Of a stretch of DNA of 25,901 bases, positions 13,972 to 21,455 are shown one piece after another (the first letter of the stretch is position 1; the number at the start of each line of letters is the position of its first letter). This stretch comes from a bacterium. GTDB taxonomy: Bacteria > UBA10199 > 2-02-FULL-44-16 > JAAZCA01. A program made the translations under genes and the position numbers. The DNA lies in assembly GCA_041648665.1 (NCBI GenBank), contig JBAZOP010000042.1, positions 1 through 25,901 on the forward strand. The letters are read 5' to 3'. A model generated the notes under the pieces. It was not told the DNA's origin, did no database searches, and saw nothing but the letters and a program-made list of their open reading frames with translations.

Positions 13972-16880
13972 GCAGGCTAGAGCCAGAGGGCGCGTTCTTC
14001 CTGATGAACGACTTGGACCCCGGCGGCGGGGTGGACCCGACCGATCCGCCCTACAACACGTGGGGCGCGTTCAACTCGTGGTACTGGACGACCTGGGCCA
14101 TCGCCAACCCCGGCAACGGCGTCTACGACTGGACGCCCGGCTCAAATGACTATATCGAGACCTATCTGGCAGGCGCGGAGGCATTCGGCAAAAAAGTCGC
14201 GCTCTCTATTATGCTGATGACCACGGCGGGATCGGATTACACCCCGTCGTGGCTATACACGCTGATGGGCGATGATGAGGGGCCCGCATTGGGCTGGCCG
14301 ATATTGCCGGGGCCGACGGGCTATTTCCCGATGTGGCTCAACGGCTCCTTGTGGAACCAATACTGGCTGCAATTCATCGCCGCCTTGGGCGCAAAGTGGG
14401 ACGGCGACCCGCGCATACACAGTATCTGGATTTGCACAGGGATCAGCGGCGAGGCGATCTTTGACTCGCTGGGCACGGACACGAAGAACCCGACGCTAAA
14501 CCTGACCATGCCCACGATCGCCGCCTTTGACGCGGCGTTCCAGACCACGCCGATATTTTTCCTGGGCGGCACGCAGGATCGGCGCGACAACGCGGCCTAT
14601 TGCGCCAGCCGGGGCGTTCACTTCAAGCAGAACGTGCTGGGCGCGGACCTGATTAATCACACCTACAACCCGCCGACGGGGGGGGTAGAGCGAGGCACGG
14701 CGGAAATCTCGTACTACATGACCACCGGCTGGGTGATAGACGCCAACCACCCGACGGAGTACAACGCGCCGAGGGGGATGTGGGTCGGCTACGAGCACGG
14801 CGACATCGAGAGCAACCCGGAGGATATGTACGCCGCGCTGCTGACGGGGCTGGCCCACGGGATGCGGCTATTCGACACAGACTACATCGCCGCCCCTGGC
14901 TCCGAGCTGATGCAGCAGATAGCGGACATAGATACCGACGCCACGCTGGGGGATTTCTGGACGTGGGCGGTCGCGTTCATGAACCACCCGCAGGACCAGA
15001 CGGCGATGTGGGTCGGGCGCGACACCGAGTACACCGTATTGACGAACTATGAGAAGGGCTGGATCGGGCCGTGGATGCGAAAGCCCTCCACGACGGGCAG
15101 CACGGTATCGGTCAATGCGACGGGCTACGCCAAAAGCTCGGCTACCTATACAGGCGCTCCCGCCGCGATCAAAGGGACGCAGTACGACGATGCGGGGATC
15201 GGCTATTGCGCCGATGCGAACCTGACCATCACCGCGTCGGGATTCGGGGCCGACGGCGACTATAACGTGACGGTGATCTATTCCGAGACGGGCGTGGGCG
15301 CAGGCTGGCAGTCCACCGTCGTGCCCGTGACGGTGGTGGACGGCGCGTTCGGGCCGGAGAACCTGGTCACCGGGCCGTGCTACGTGCATCTGATCGTCGT
15401 GGAGCCGGACACGCTGGAGGAGCCGAATGTCGCGCCCAATGCGCCGCTGTCGCCGATGGTCGAGGTGGACGGCACGCCGATGACCAACCCCGGCAATGTG
15501 GACTCGCTGACGCCGGACTTTTCGTGGACGTTCTCTGATGACAATACGGGCGATACCCAATACGCATACCAGATCATCGTCGGCGAGAGCGCGGGAGAGG
15601 TGGGCGGGGGCACAGGGACCTGGTGGGACACCGGCCAGGTGGTGGCGGCGGACCATGAGGACATTACCTATGATTTCGACGCCGGGGCGAGTTATGCGCT
15701 GGAATGGGAGACAACCTATTATTGGGCCGTCAGGACGTGGGATGACGCGGGGGCGGTCGGGCCATATTGCGCGGTGCAGACGTTCACCACGCGAGAGGGA
15801 GCGCCGCCTGTAACCGAGGTGGCTCCGGAGGCGAGAAGCCCCAAGTGCGAGGGGTTCACGAACCCGACGGAAGTCAACGACCTGACGCCGGACCTGAGCT
15901 GGACGTTCTACGACGTGAACGGCGATTCGCAGTCGCGCTATCGCATTCTGGCCGCCACAAGCGCTGACAAGCTGTACATCGGCCAGGCGGATTTGTGGGA
16001 CACGCAGCAGGTATACAGCGCGGCGGGGTCGGTGGTGTGGGGCGGGCTGCCCCTGGCCTATGACCAGACGGTGTACTGGCGGCTGCGCGTTTGGGATGAC
16101 AGCGCGTTGGAGCTGCCCTCCGAGTGGACCGTGGCGCAGCAGTTCACCACGTATGACACGGTGGACCCGGTGATACCGCCGGACGAGGGCGGGCTGCCGA
16201 TTCGGGAGCATTTCCGCATCGGCTATGCGCGGACGTTGGAATGGCTGGGGCCGACGCTGTACCCCAGCGGCATCCGGGCCACGACGCCAGCGGACCCGAC
16301 GGCGGAGGGTGTGGCGCTGATCCTCTCGCTCTCGCGGGAGGAGGATTGTGAGGACTTGGTGACGCGGGTGTATCCGCAAACGTCGGATGGGGTGACGCTG
16401 CTATATACGACGCGGCTAGAGCCGCCGGAATACACCATAAGTGCGGCGGGGCAATACGTCCAGTCGAAGCGCGGGGAGGAGGCATACGGCCTGATCGAGT
16501 CGTGGAAAAAGTTCGATGACGTGCGAATGCAGCAAAGCGACTCGCTCCTAGTGCATCACGAGTATGCGGCAAACACGCTAGTTGACCGCTCGGTGGAATA
16601 CCTGCGCCAGCGTAGCCAGGTGAACACGTACTATCGCCTATCGGTGATATGCAACACGCGCATAAGGCCGGGCGAGACGATCCGCGTCGTGTACAGGGAC
16701 TATACCGCCGATGGCTGCTATGTGAGCATAGACGAGGATTTGTACATCGTGGGGGTGACAACGCGGGTGGATGCCAAGGGGCTACTGACATACGACCTGG
16801 AGGTCAGTACGATTGACAAGGCGCGAGAGACCGAAGCGCAGGTATTAGCGCGGGCGGTCAAGAGCACGAGCTACCTATGA
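13968..16880 (+). CDS. Tail hub C-terminal part fused to glycosidase-like barrel and FnIII-like domains
   Basis: 970 aa from a GTG overlapping the preceding stop by 3 bases. Residues ~8-370 resemble a clan-A glycoside-hydrolase TIM barrel: NPGNGVYDWTPGSNDYIETYLAGAEAFGKKVALSIML, then IHSIWICTGISGEA with E162 the likely acid/base, and MWVGYEHGDIES with E277 a candidate nucleophile. Residues ~375-480 are a beta-sandwich. Two tandem fibronectin-III-like repeats follow (~490-608 and ~617-728), both with LTPD(F/L)SWTF and a YYWAVRTWDD / VYWRLRVWDD strand. From ~745 (EHFRIGYARTLEWLG) to the end it reads as the second half of a tail hub. Likely role: tail-tip enzyme cutting a surface polysaccharide. 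Substrate unknown. Confidence 0.7.
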   Translation: MSRLEPEGAFFLMNDLDPGGGVDPTDPPYNTWGAFNSWYWTTWAIANPGNGVYDWTPGSNDYIETYLAGAEAFGKKVALSIMLMTTAGSDYTPSWLYTLMGDDEGPALGWPILPGPTGYFPMWLNGSLWNQYWLQFIAALGAKWDGDPRIHSIWICTGISGEAIFDSLGTDTKNPTLNLTMPTIAAFDAAFQTTPIFFLGGTQDRRDNAAYCASRGVHFKQNVLGADLINHTYNPPTGGVERGTAEISYYMTTGWVIDANHPTEYNAPRGMWVGYEHGDIESNPEDMYAALLTGLAHGMRLFDTDYIAAPGSELMQQIADIDTDATLGDFWTWAVAFMNHPQDQTAMWVGRDTEYTVLTNYEKGWIGPWMRKPSTTGSTVSVNATGYAKSSATYTGAPAAIKGTQYDDAGIGYCADANLTITASGFGADGDYNVTVIYSETGVGAGWQSTVVPVTVVDGAFGPENLVTGPCYVHLIVVEPDTLEEPNVAPNAPLSPMVEVDGTPMTNPGNVDSLTPDFSWTFSDDNTGDTQYAYQIIVGESAGEVGGGTGTWWDTGQVVAADHEDITYDFDAGASYALEWETTYYWAVRTWDDAGAVGPYCAVQTFTTREGAPPVTEVAPEARSPKCEGFTNPTEVNDLTPDLSWTFYDVNGDSQSRYRILAATSADKLYIGQADLWDTQQVYSAAGSVVWGGLPLAYDQTVYWRLRVWDDSALELPSEWTVAQQFTTYDTVDPVIPPDEGGLPIREHFRIGYARTLEWLGPTLYPSGIRATTPADPTAEGVALILSLSREEDCEDLVTRVYPQTSDGVTLLYTTRLEPPEYTISAAGQYVQSKRGEEAYGLIESWKKFDDVRMQQSDSLLVHHEYAANTLVDRSVEYLRQRSQVNTYYRLSVICNTRIRPGETIRVVYRDYTADGCYVSIDEDLYIVGVTTRVDAKGLLTYDLEVSTIDKARETEAQVLARAVKSTSYL

Positions 16881-16960
16881 GCACAACCATCCTTCGTCCC
16901 TCCACGCGCATCCTGACCTTCGGCGTCCCTGGCCTGCGGATCACGCAGCTAAAAGCATAG
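16877..16960 (+). CDS. Small 27-aa protein
   Basis: ATG overlaps the preceding stop as ATGA, the coupling used throughout this operon. The product is 27 aa, starting MSTTILRPSTRILTFGVPG and ending LRITQLKA. No domain is recognisable. The frame ends 10 bp before the next ATG, just before that gene's AGGAGG. Support is positional only: without it there would be an untypical 90-bp gap. It may be a genuine small tail-tip or regulatory peptide or a chance frame. Confidence 0.45.
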   Translation: MSTTILRPSTRILTFGVPGLRITQLKA

Positions 16961-16970
16961 GAGGCAACAC

Positions 16971-17303
16971 ATGGCATTTACCGACTTGACGAGTGAACAA
17001 CAGAGCATCCTATCCGAATACGTGCGGCAACAGCGAGCGATGGCTGGCGAGCTGGCGCGGCTGCTGAACCACATGGCCGCGCTGGATCAGATGTACGACG
17101 GCCAGGTGATCGCGGCCTGGGCGCTGTTGGCATCGGGCGAGGTCATCGCCGACGGCTCCGGGCTGGCGGGCGTCTCGCAGCTGACGAAGGGCGAGGTTGC
17201 CAGCATCGCGGCGGCGGTACAGGTGATACTGGACACATACAACACCGAGGCGCTGCGGCGGCTGTACGTCAAGATGGCCGGCGTGACCGCGACTATCGGA
17301 TGA
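16971..17303 (+). CDS. Small helical protein of unknown function, tail region
   Basis: 110 aa behind TAGGAGG, 7 nt from the ATG. It is predominantly helical: TDLTSEQQSILSEYVRQQRAMAGELARLLNHMAALDQMYDGQVIAAWALLASG, then KGEVASIAAAVQVILDTYNTEALRRLYVKMAGVTATIG. No cysteines, signal peptide or convincing membrane helix. Proteins of this size and helical type often sit between tail-tip and fibre genes, where they may be structural or chaperones for fibres. The family is not recognised. Confidence 0.6.
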   Translation: MAFTDLTSEQQSILSEYVRQQRAMAGELARLLNHMAALDQMYDGQVIAAWALLASGEVIADGSGLAGVSQLTKGEVASIAAAVQVILDTYNTEALRRLYVKMAGVTATIG

Positions 17304-17311
17304 GGTAGGAC

Positions 17312-18460
17312 ATGGCGCTCAACCTGTATTACGTTGACCCAGTAGGCGGCAACGACGGCAACGTTGGCTCGCTGGCCGCGCCGTGGCTGACGACGCAGCA
17401 CGCGCTGGACACCGCGCTAGAGGGCGCAGACGGCACGCAGATCAACATCAAGTCCAGCGGCCCGGACGTGCTGGCCGCCTCGCTGAATCTGGTGCAGTAC
17501 ATCGTCAACAACGGCGCTCTATCGGCCACGCAGCCATTGATTCTGCGCGGCTACACGGCGGCAGCTAACGACGGTGGTCGCGGTGCGCTCAACGGCAATA
17601 GCGGCGGGTTCACTATTATGGCCGGTGTGCCGGCCTACGTGTCGTTTGTGGACCTGCGCTGCCATAACGTAGGCGCTATAGCCCCACTCAATCTGGCTAA
17701 TCATTGCACCGTATTCCGCTGCGAGGTAGACACGTGGAGCGGCGCGGTATATGGCATCAATCTGCAAAACGGCGCAGAGGTGATTGGTTGCTATATTCAC
17801 AACGGCGGCGTGGCAGGGACAAGTGGCGCGATACTAATCTATCAAGGTGCAGTATTGGACAACTATATCACGGGCGTGGCGGGGAATGCCGTCTTCACGC
17901 TGGCACAAAACGCCGTGGCGATATGGCGTAATGTCATCTACCTGACGACCACGACCTCAATAGGCATCCATTTGTATCGCTGCTATGACACATCTGTCCA
18001 GCACAACAGCATCTACCAGAGCGTAGCTGGCACGGCCAGTGGGATATATGGCGGAGTGTTGGAGGCATTCGAGCCTGTGATTATGAACAACATCATCTGC
18101 GGCTTCAATGGCGTAGGCGGCAAGGCCATCTGGCTGGACGATAAGCTCGCCGCTGTCGTGGGATACAACGCCTTCTGGCAAAACACGGTGGATGAGCAGT
18201 ATGACCGACCGCCGAAGGTAGATTTGGGGAACGATGTGGCGCTGGGGGCCGACCCATTCACCAGCGCCGCCACAGGCGACTTCTCGCTGACGGCGGTGGC
18301 ACAGGCGGCATTGCGAGACGTGGGCTGGCCTGCGGCGTATCTGGGCGCTCACGCCAACACCGACGGGCACATCACGATAGGGCCGATCCAATACGGCACA
18401 GGCGGCGGAGGCGCAGGCCCGGTATCTATCTCGCCGTGGCGAGGAGGGCTGATAGGATGA
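17312..18460 (+). CDS. Beta-helix tail fibre or tailspike protein
   Basis: 382 aa. It opens with LYYVDPVGGNDGNVGSLAAPWLTTQHAL, the common start of right-handed parallel beta-helix proteins (DxxxGNDxxxGS...PWxTxxxAL). Rungs follow: TIMAGVPAYVSFVDLRCHNV, CTVFRCEVDTWSG, AEVIGCYIHNG, AVLDNYITG, VAIWRNVIYL, TSVQHNSIYQ, PVIMNNIICGF, VGYNAFWQN. The end (DFSLTAVAQAALRDVGWP, then a Gly-rich GGGGAGP tail) resembles the C-terminal cap of such proteins. It probably acts as a receptor-binding or polysaccharide-binding fibre; no catalytic residues can be assigned. An ATG embedded in the stop (ATGA at 18457) suggests a coupled next gene once followed, now separated by the HNH insertion. Confidence 0.75.
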   Translation: MALNLYYVDPVGGNDGNVGSLAAPWLTTQHALDTALEGADGTQINIKSSGPDVLAASLNLVQYIVNNGALSATQPLILRGYTAAANDGGRGALNGNSGGFTIMAGVPAYVSFVDLRCHNVGAIAPLNLANHCTVFRCEVDTWSGAVYGINLQNGAEVIGCYIHNGGVAGTSGAILIYQGAVLDNYITGVAGNAVFTLAQNAVAIWRNVIYLTTTTSIGIHLYRCYDTSVQHNSIYQSVAGTASGIYGGVLEAFEPVIMNNIICGFNGVGGKAIWLDDKLAAVVGYNAFWQNTVDEQYDRPPKVDLGNDVALGADPFTSAATGDFSLTAVAQAALRDVGWPAAYLGAHANTDGHITIGPIQYGTGGGGAGPVSISPWRGGLIG

Positions 18461-18462
18461 GG

Positions 18463-19065
18463 CTACGGCAGGTGCTTCCAGTGCTGGCGCTTCACTATAA
18501 GCATGATATTCTGACTGGTCACGCCGTAACGTTCCGCAAGAACCCTTGGCGACTCTCCAGAATCATACTCTTGGCGTATCTGTATGACTTGTTCTTCATT
18601 CAGTTTCGCCGAAGGGTTCTCTTCTCCGATTCCACGAAACTGATTGGGCGTTTGCGCTCTGTCTTGGGCGTTTGTGGCTCCCGTGCCAGCATAGAGGTGC
18701 GCAGGGTTACAGCAAGCACGATTATTGCAGCGGTGGCAAATAATTGCGCCGTCTGGAATCGGGCCAACAAAGTGCTCGTAGGCAATACGATGCGCAAAAG
18801 CTCTAGAGCCGTCAGAATGATGCAGTGTGCCATATCCTGCTTCGCGAGCCCCCTGCCATTCCCAGCACTGGTCTGGTTCACCAATACTCAGTCTGCGGAG
18901 AAGTCGCTCCACAATAGGTGTATTTCGGCCCCTGTTTTCATGTCCAGGAATGAATCGAAGTGGCTCTCCCTTGATGTGCCCCCAACACGAGTGAGTTCTG
19001 GTTGCGATGCGAGTCCGTTGCCCACATCCACAATGACAGAATCCGTACGGAATACCTTTGTTCAT
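18463..19065 (-). CDS. HNH homing endonuclease (HNH_3 type) on opposite strand
   Basis: 200 aa. The start at 19065 is chosen over upstream ATGs because AGGAGG lies 9 nt before it and a promoter ends just beyond. Residues 9-45 form a Cys/His cluster (C10, C12, C14, C27, H30, H42). The HNH_3 core is at ~67-130: CWEWQGAREAGYGTL, AHRIAYEHFVGPIPDGAIICHRCNNRACCNPAHL, with H92, H111, C110/C113, N120 and H123. Residues ~150-200 are a helix-turn-helix tail (AKLNEEQVIQIRQEYDSG...VLAERYGVTSQNIMLIVKRQHWKHL) that would recognise DNA. It is a selfish free-standing nuclease, the only minus-strand gene here, inserted between two fibre genes, with visibly lower GC than its neighbours. Confidence 0.9.
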   Translation of the reverse strand: MNKGIPYGFCHCGCGQRTRIATRTHSCWGHIKGEPLRFIPGHENRGRNTPIVERLLRRLSIGEPDQCWEWQGAREAGYGTLHHSDGSRAFAHRIAYEHFVGPIPDGAIICHRCNNRACCNPAHLYAGTGATNAQDRAQTPNQFRGIGEENPSAKLNEEQVIQIRQEYDSGESPRVLAERYGVTSQNIMLIVKRQHWKHLP

Positions 19066-19087
19066 GGCTATGTTCCTCCTAGACGCA

Positions 19088-19116
19088 ATTATACCACAAC
19101 TCTCTATATGGGGCAA
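19088..19116 (-). promoter_or_regulatory. Sigma70-like promoter of the HNH endonuclease gene
   Basis: On the minus strand, TTGCCC (19116-19111; 4 of 6 match to TTGACA) and a perfect TATAAT (19093-19088) are separated by 17 bp, with TGG directly before the -10 (extended -10). Transcription would start near 19081, leaving a leader of about 16 nt containing AGGAGG. The nuclease gene thus carries its own promoter, independent of phage late transcription. Confidence 0.8.
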
Positions 19117-19139
19117 GACGCTACCATTGGGGGTCGCAC

Positions 19140-20297
19140 ATGACAGTAAAAAGCGGGCAGGTTTGGACGGGGAACTTTGACGTGCGAGATGCAACAGGCG
19201 CATTGGCTGTGCCATCGGTTGGGCCGATAGGGACACTTTACGTAGCGGGTGTAGCAACGGCTGACGTGGTGACTATCAGCGGTGGCGCGCCCTACAAGTG
19301 GAGCGTTACCCTTCCCGCGCTAACGGCTGGGCAAACGGTGGGGATGCGGATCACGGCCACGGTCTCTCTCATTGCTACAGCGGCGGTGGTAGCTGAGGAC
19401 GTGGCCGATACCGAGTTCGTGAGCGATCTGACAGATGAGGTGATCGGCACGGGCGCGGGCCTGACGGCGCTTGGAGACGCTAGGCTGGCCAACCTGGACG
19501 CGGCGGTATCCTCTCGCGGCACGGCTGACCCTGGCGACGAGATGACGCTAACGGCGGCATACGACGCGGCAAAGACGGCGGCGCAAGCAGGTGACGAGAT
19601 GGACCTGGTAGACGCGCCGAATAGCACGGCGGTGACGGCGATACAGGATGGGCTGGCCGTCCCTGGCGACGCGATGACGCTGGCCGACGACGCGATCACC
19701 TCGGCCACGTTCGACGAAACGACGGCATGGCCGATAAAAGCCGCTGACACGGGCAGCACCTATATCGCCCGAACCGGCGCGGATTCTGACACGCTAGAGA
19801 CCCTGAGCGATCAGATAGACGGCGTGGCTACGCCCGACGATGTGACGGTATCCCTGGCCGTGTCTGCAACCGAGGCGGCTGCGATCAGCAGTGGCCAGAT
19901 CGCGCTGACGCTGTGGCACACGCTGTCGCAGAGTGTAACCAGCACGAGCACGGCGGACCTGGAAGCGGCCACGAAGTTATGGCTGGGCATCAAGGCAAAC
20001 CCGCGCGCGGACACCGACGCCGAGTCGCTGGTGTACATCGAAGCGACGGCGGGCCTGCAATATCTCGCGGGCGCGGCATACACGGGCAGCGCGGCTAACG
20101 GCTCGCTGACGGTATCCGGCGAGGCAGGCGACTGGGACATCCTGATCGAGCTGCAGGAGACCGTTACCGGCAACCTGTCGGCCTGGGGCGGCGAGGTTGT
20201 GGACGCGCAGGTCAAGGCGCTGGTAGGCGGGGATACCGTCAACGTGTGGAGCGGGACCTGCCGGATCGGGTACGAGGTAGTGCGAGCGGTAGCATAG
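19140..20297 (+). CDS. Tail fibre / baseplate fibre protein
   Basis: 385 aa. Residues 1-80 are an Ig-like beta domain (VKSGQVWTGNFDVRDATGALAVPS...YKWSVTLPALTAGQTVGMRITATV), similar in plan to N-terminal domains of baseplate upper proteins. Residues ~105-130 carry the fibre motif LTALGDARLANLDAAVSSR, followed by three GD(E/A)M(T/D)L repeats at 132, 151 and 176. Residues ~255-385 are a beta-rich C-terminal head (SLTVSGEAGDWDILIELQETVTGN...). Probably a trimeric fibre at the tail tip. The ribosome site is only GGGGGT, weaker than elsewhere, and the gene lies just behind the HNH promoter, consistent with disruption of its original upstream region by the insertion. Confidence 0.65.
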   Translation: MTVKSGQVWTGNFDVRDATGALAVPSVGPIGTLYVAGVATADVVTISGGAPYKWSVTLPALTAGQTVGMRITATVSLIATAAVVAEDVADTEFVSDLTDEVIGTGAGLTALGDARLANLDAAVSSRGTADPGDEMTLTAAYDAAKTAAQAGDEMDLVDAPNSTAVTAIQDGLAVPGDAMTLADDAITSATFDETTAWPIKAADTGSTYIARTGADSDTLETLSDQIDGVATPDDVTVSLAVSATEAAAISSGQIALTLWHTLSQSVTSTSTADLEAATKLWLGIKANPRADTDAESLVYIEATAGLQYLAGAAYTGSAANGSLTVSGEAGDWDILIELQETVTGNLSAWGGEVVDAQVKALVGGDTVNVWSGTCRIGYEVVRAVA

Positions 20298-20310
20298 CGG
20301 CAAACGACAC

Positions 20311-20330
20311 GGGGCGGAATGGGCCGCTCC
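20311..20330 (+). other. Intergenic RNA hairpin
   Basis: GGGGCGG (20311-20317) pairs with CCGCTCC (20324-20330), 7 bp with one G-U pair, loop of 6 nt. No T tract. It occupies the 55-bp gap between the fibre gene and the XhlA-like gene, 22 nt before that gene's ATG. In composition and placement it matches the hairpins at 3499 and 5161. Confidence 0.55.
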
Positions 20331-20352
20331 GCGCACAACATAAGGAGACCCC

Positions 20353-20643
20353 ATGCCGACATCACAACTGGCGACGAACCTGGGGGAGCGTAAAAGGCAG
20401 ATCGAGGAGCTATTGCACAACGGAAACGACGTGACCAACAAAGACCTCGGCTGGCTGCTTTACGGCATGAACGGCGACATGACCATCATCGCGCAATGCG
20501 TCAAAGAGCTTATGTGCAAGCCGGAAAACTGGGCGTGGAAGACCGCCCGTGAGACGGTGGTCAAAACGATCAGCACCGTAGGGCTGGCGCTATTGGTATG
20601 GCTGTTCATGGAGTTTGCCCGGAGCGGGTTCAAGCTGCCATGA
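20353..20643 (+). CDS. Small membrane protein, XhlA/holin-like
   Basis: 96 aa behind AAGGAG. The first ~70 residues are soluble and charged (ERKRQIEELLHNGNDVTNKDLGWLLYGMNGDMTIIAQCVKELMCK), followed by one hydrophobic helix at ~72-90 (ISTVGLALLVWLFMEFA) and a short basic end. A soluble or coiled N-terminus plus a single C-terminal membrane segment is the plan of XhlA-type phage proteins that work with a holin in lysis. The lysis genes lie 1 kb downstream, with a phosphoesterase and a DNA-binding protein in between, so a lysis role is plausible but not proven. Confidence 0.55.
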   Translation: MPTSQLATNLGERKRQIEELLHNGNDVTNKDLGWLLYGMNGDMTIIAQCVKELMCKPENWAWKTARETVVKTISTVGLALLVWLFMEFARSGFKLP

Positions 20644-21455
20644 AGACCGCGCTCGTCGTGGGCGATCTGCATACCGGCTCGCTATACGCGCCATTCCCGG
20701 AAGGGTTCACCACCAGCTACGGGAGCGAGTATGCGCCCAACGTCGGCCAGCGTTACCTGAACGAGTGCTGGCAGGACATGGCGGCCAAGCTGCCCGTGCT
20801 GGATGTGATCTTTGCAAACGGCGACATGATAGACGGGCAACAGCTCAAAGACGAGGGGCGGTTCCTGTGCGAGCCTGACCCGGTGTTTCAGGCAAGGGCG
20901 GCTAGGCTACTATTAGCGCCGATACTATCGCGGCTGAAACCAGGCGGCGTCGTGTTCTGGCGCGAGGGCACGGACTATCACGAAGGGCGGGCTGCGATGC
21001 ACGCCGAGGCCCTGGCGGAATGGTGCGGGGCTAGGCCGACGGCGGGGCGGTATGCGAAGGCGTGGGAGCTAACGGACATTGACGGCGTGGTGCTGGACGT
21101 GGCGCACAACGCGCCAGGGTTCGAGCGGTACAGGTCGGGTAGCCTGGACAAGCTACTGGGATTCGCGGCGGAGAATAGCGACTGGCTGGGCGGGACCGAC
21201 TGCATCGTTCGCTCGCACCTCCACCTCGACTATTGGTGCGTCCAGCATGGGCTACAGGTGGCGGTCCATTGCCCGGCGTGGGAGCTGCAAACGCATTATG
21301 CCCAGAAGAGCCGTGCGCCGATGAGGATGCTGAGCCGGTGGATTGGGAGCGTGCTGCTGAACATAGACGCCGCATGGCGGGAGCGGAACCAGGCGGCGGT
21401 ACAGGTGATACCGCTATTGTACGAGCATCCGAGGCCAGGGAGGGAAGAGGCATGA
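20640..21455 (+). CDS. Calcineurin-like metallophosphoesterase
   Basis: 271 aa. The start at 20640 is chosen because it makes an ATGA overlap and places the first metal motif at the N-terminus; an in-frame upstream start would add 14 unrelated residues. Metal-binding signatures: GDLH at 8-11 (GDxH), NGDMIDG at 60-66 (GDxxD), GTDYHE at 110-115 in place of GNHE, AHN at 155-157, and RSHLH at 191-195 in place of GHxH. The fold is thus recognisable but motifs three and five are divergent. Such enzymes hydrolyse phosphomono- or diesters, including cyclic nucleotides and nucleic-acid ends; substrate is unknown. Placement inside the late operon between fibre and lysis genes is unusual. Confidence 0.75.
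   Translation: MKTALVVGDLHTGSLYAPFPEGFTTSYGSEYAPNVGQRYLNECWQDMAAKLPVLDVIFANGDMIDGQQLKDEGRFLCEPDPVFQARAARLLLAPILSRLKPGGVVFWREGTDYHEGRAAMHAEALAEWCGARPTAGRYAKAWELTDIDGVVLDVAHNAPGFERYRSGSLDKLLGFAAENSDWLGGTDCIVRSHLHLDYWCVQHGLQVAVHCPAWELQTHYAQKSRAPMRMLSRWIGSVLLNIDAAWRERNQAAVQVIPLLYEHPRPGREEA

Noticed and set aside
14868..16379. A 503-codon minus-strand open frame
   Set aside because: Shadow of the 970-aa tail protein; composition is Arg/Pro/His-rich with no recognisable motifs and no ribosome site.
18436..19143. A 235-codon + strand open frame opposite the HNH endonuclease
   Set aside because: It is the antisense shadow of a clear HNH_3 protein that has its own promoter and ribosome site; its own sequence shows no domain and it overlaps the beta-helix gene end in another frame.
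20598..20639. Upstream in-frame start for the phosphoesterase
   Set aside because: It would add 14 residues encoded within the membrane protein gene and move the GDLH motif away from its normal N-terminal position; the ATGA overlap start fits better.
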